A stretch of 45,321 bases of DNA from Bacteroidota bacterium. GTDB taxonomy: Bacteria; Bacteroidota; Bacteroidia; Sphingobacteriales; Sphingobacteriaceae. Each line of letters starts with the position of its first letter. The stretch's first letter is position 1. The position numbers and the translations under genes were made by a program. The stretch spans positions 1 to 45,321 of the forward strand of contig JAJYRG010000012.1 of the NCBI GenBank assembly GCA_021794195.1, in the 5' to 3' direction. The notes under the pieces were generated by a model. The model was not told the DNA's origin. It was given only the letters and a program-made list of their open reading frames with translations, and searched no databases. Shown here one piece after another: positions 44,069 to 45,321 of this stretch.

Positions 44069-45321
44069 ATGTCTTTAAAAGAATATCATAAAAAACGTGA
44101 TTTCAAACAAACCTCTGAACCCGAAGGGGAAGAAGAATCAAACACCACGAAACTGAAATTTGTAGTGCAGCGGCATGCGGCTACAAGACTCCATTATGAT
44201 TTCCGTTTGGAGATGAAAGGCGTGCTGAAAAGCTGGGCGGTGCCTAAAGGCCCTTCTATGAATCCTGCAGATAAGAGATTGGCCATTAGAGTGGAAGATC
44301 ACCCCTATGAATACCGCAACTTTGAAGGAACAATTCCAAAAGGAAATTATGGCGCAGGGGAAGTGGAAATTTGGGACGAAGGAACATACGAACCCACCCA
44401 AAAGGTAAAAGGCAAAACCGATGACCTGCTTATGCGGGCTGATCTACATAAAGAATCCCTAAAATTCATCCTTCATGGGAAAAAACTGAAAGGCGAATTT
44501 GCCCTCGTAAAAATCAAAAACCCTAAAGACGACAATGCTTGGCTGCTGATAAAACATAAAGATAAATACGCCGTTTCCGAAGAGTACGATGCGGAAAAAC
44601 ATACTGCCAAAACATCAAAAGTCTCTGCTTACCTAAACAAGAAAAAAATCCTCCAAAAAAAAGATCTAAAAAAAATTAGCCCCAATCTTTCAATATCAAA
44701 AAAAATCCCGGAATTCATTAAACCTATGCTCTGCAAAATTTTGGAAAAACCTTTTGATGACAAAGACTGGGCTTTTGAAATCAAATGGGACGGCTATAGG
44801 GCTATTGCTGATCTGCGTAATAAAGATATCAGGTTCTATTCAAGAAACGGGATTGATTTTTCTCAAAAATACAAAAAAGTAACCCATGCACTCCGCCTCC
44901 AGCACAATGATATGGTGCTCGATGGCGAGATAATAGCCTATGACGACAAAGGAAAACCTAACTTCCAATGGCTGCAGCGTACCGGAGAAAACCCTGATCG
45001 TGTACTCATCTATCAAGTTTTTGATCTACTCTGGCTCAATGGATATTCCACGGAAGAACTGACCTATCTCCAACGAAAAGAGCTACTTAAAGAGGCATTA
45101 AACGAAAGCGAAGTGGTAAAATACCATGATCATATCCTTCAAAAAGGAATAGATTTTTTTCAAGCGGCAAAAGATATCGATTTAGAAGGAATTGTTGCTA
45201 AAAAAACAGACAGCCTCTACAAAGAAAACACCCGAAGTCCAGAATGGCTGAAAATTAAAATACATAAGAGCGATGAAGCCGTAATTTGTGGTTTCACGGA
45301 ACCTAAAGGAAGCAGAATAAA
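44069..45321 (+). CDS. ligD: ATP-dependent DNA ligase LigD, 3' part outside the window
   Basis: Start of LigD, cut by the window end after about 418 codons. It begins with ATG at 44069 (MSLKEYHKKRDF). Residues about 25-165 are the 3'-phosphoesterase domain, with the motifs FVVQRHAATRLHYDFRLEM, GPSMNPADKR and FEGTIPKGNYGAGEVEIWD. Residues from about 210 are the ATP-dependent ligase domain, with the adenylated Lys in FEIKWDGYRA near 238, LDGEIIAY near 295 and EGIVAKK near 380. The phosphoesterase-ligase order suggests a polymerase domain after the window end, though this cannot be seen. LigD with Ku seals double-strand breaks. Confidence 0.96.
   Translation, partial: MSLKEYHKKRDFKQTSEPEGEEESNTTKLKFVVQRHAATRLHYDFRLEMKGVLKSWAVPKGPSMNPADKRLAIRVEDHPYEYRNFEGTIPKGNYGAGEVEIWDEGTYEPTQKVKGKTDDLLMRADLHKESLKFILHGKKLKGEFALVKIKNPKDDNAWLLIKHKDKYAVSEEYDAEKHTAKTSKVSAYLNKKKILQKKDLKKISPNLSISKKIPEFIKPMLCKILEKPFDDKDWAFEIKWDGYRAIADLRNKDIRFYSRNGIDFSQKYKKVTHALRLQHNDMVLDGEIIAYDDKGKPNFQWLQRTGENPDRVLIYQVFDLLWLNGYSTEELTYLQRKELLKEALNESEVVKYHDHILQKGIDFFQAAKDIDLEGIVAKKTDSLYKENTRSPEWLKIKIHKSDEAVICGFTEPKGSRI

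Overview
The window comes from a Bacteroidetes chromosome, most likely from the Sphingobacteriales/Flavobacteriia side. The evidence is: AT-rich DNA; a DUF177-rpmF-plsX-fabH-accB-accC block; a bacillithiol gene (bshA); many signal-peptide and lipoprotein exports; few Shine-Dalgarno sites; and, upstream of many genes, the TAnnTTTG promoter element typical of this phylum. No rRNA, tRNA, CRISPR array, transposase or prophage gene was seen. Species cannot be named from the sequence alone.

Layout. 1-2800: arfB and a BlaI/M56-type sensor pair with tandem operators. 2880-5450: bshA, pyrH, frr. 5500-10100: an exported sugar-isomerase-like protein, a dispersed repeat, purE-purK with a candidate small RNA just upstream, and ffh. 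10290-13770: assorted small genes (DUF4136 lipoprotein, a shrunken methyltransferase-like protein, a SirB1-type protein, a propeller-like lipoprotein). 13940-19510: queH and the fatty-acid block. 19680-24150: tatC, rpiB, an M28 peptidase and a lipoprotein serpin. 24200-30930: a minus-strand group with GH20 hexosaminidase, ThuA-like protein and a large SGNH/dehydrogenase/cytochrome c fusion, next to a possible susD remnant. 31420-38070: two MFS exporters flanking a dipeptidyl peptidase III and a trimethylamine monooxygenase (tmm) with a hairpin-rich upstream region. 38410-42300: a two-gene unit, HglS-like plus YdiJ-like. 42300-43270: a nearly gene-free stretch rich in inverted repeats. 43270-end: ku and ligD, the latter cut by the window edge.

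How genes work together. BlaI is expected to repress its own operon through two 18-bp dyads set 20 bp apart over the promoter, relieved by the M56 protease. PlsX, FabH, AccB and AccC feed fatty-acid and phospholipid synthesis. HglS-like and YdiJ-like enzymes together would turn 2-oxoadipate into D-2-hydroxyglutarate and then 2-oxoglutarate, the end of a lysine catabolic route. Ku and LigD make a two-protein end-joining system. TatC may export the twin-arginine sugar-isomerase-like protein.

The items most worth following are the candidate RNA upstream of purK, the HglS/YdiJ pair, the tmm upstream region with its crossed inverted repeats, the BlaI operators, and the structured region between hglS and ku. 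Functions rest on sequence motifs read by eye; no database search was run.
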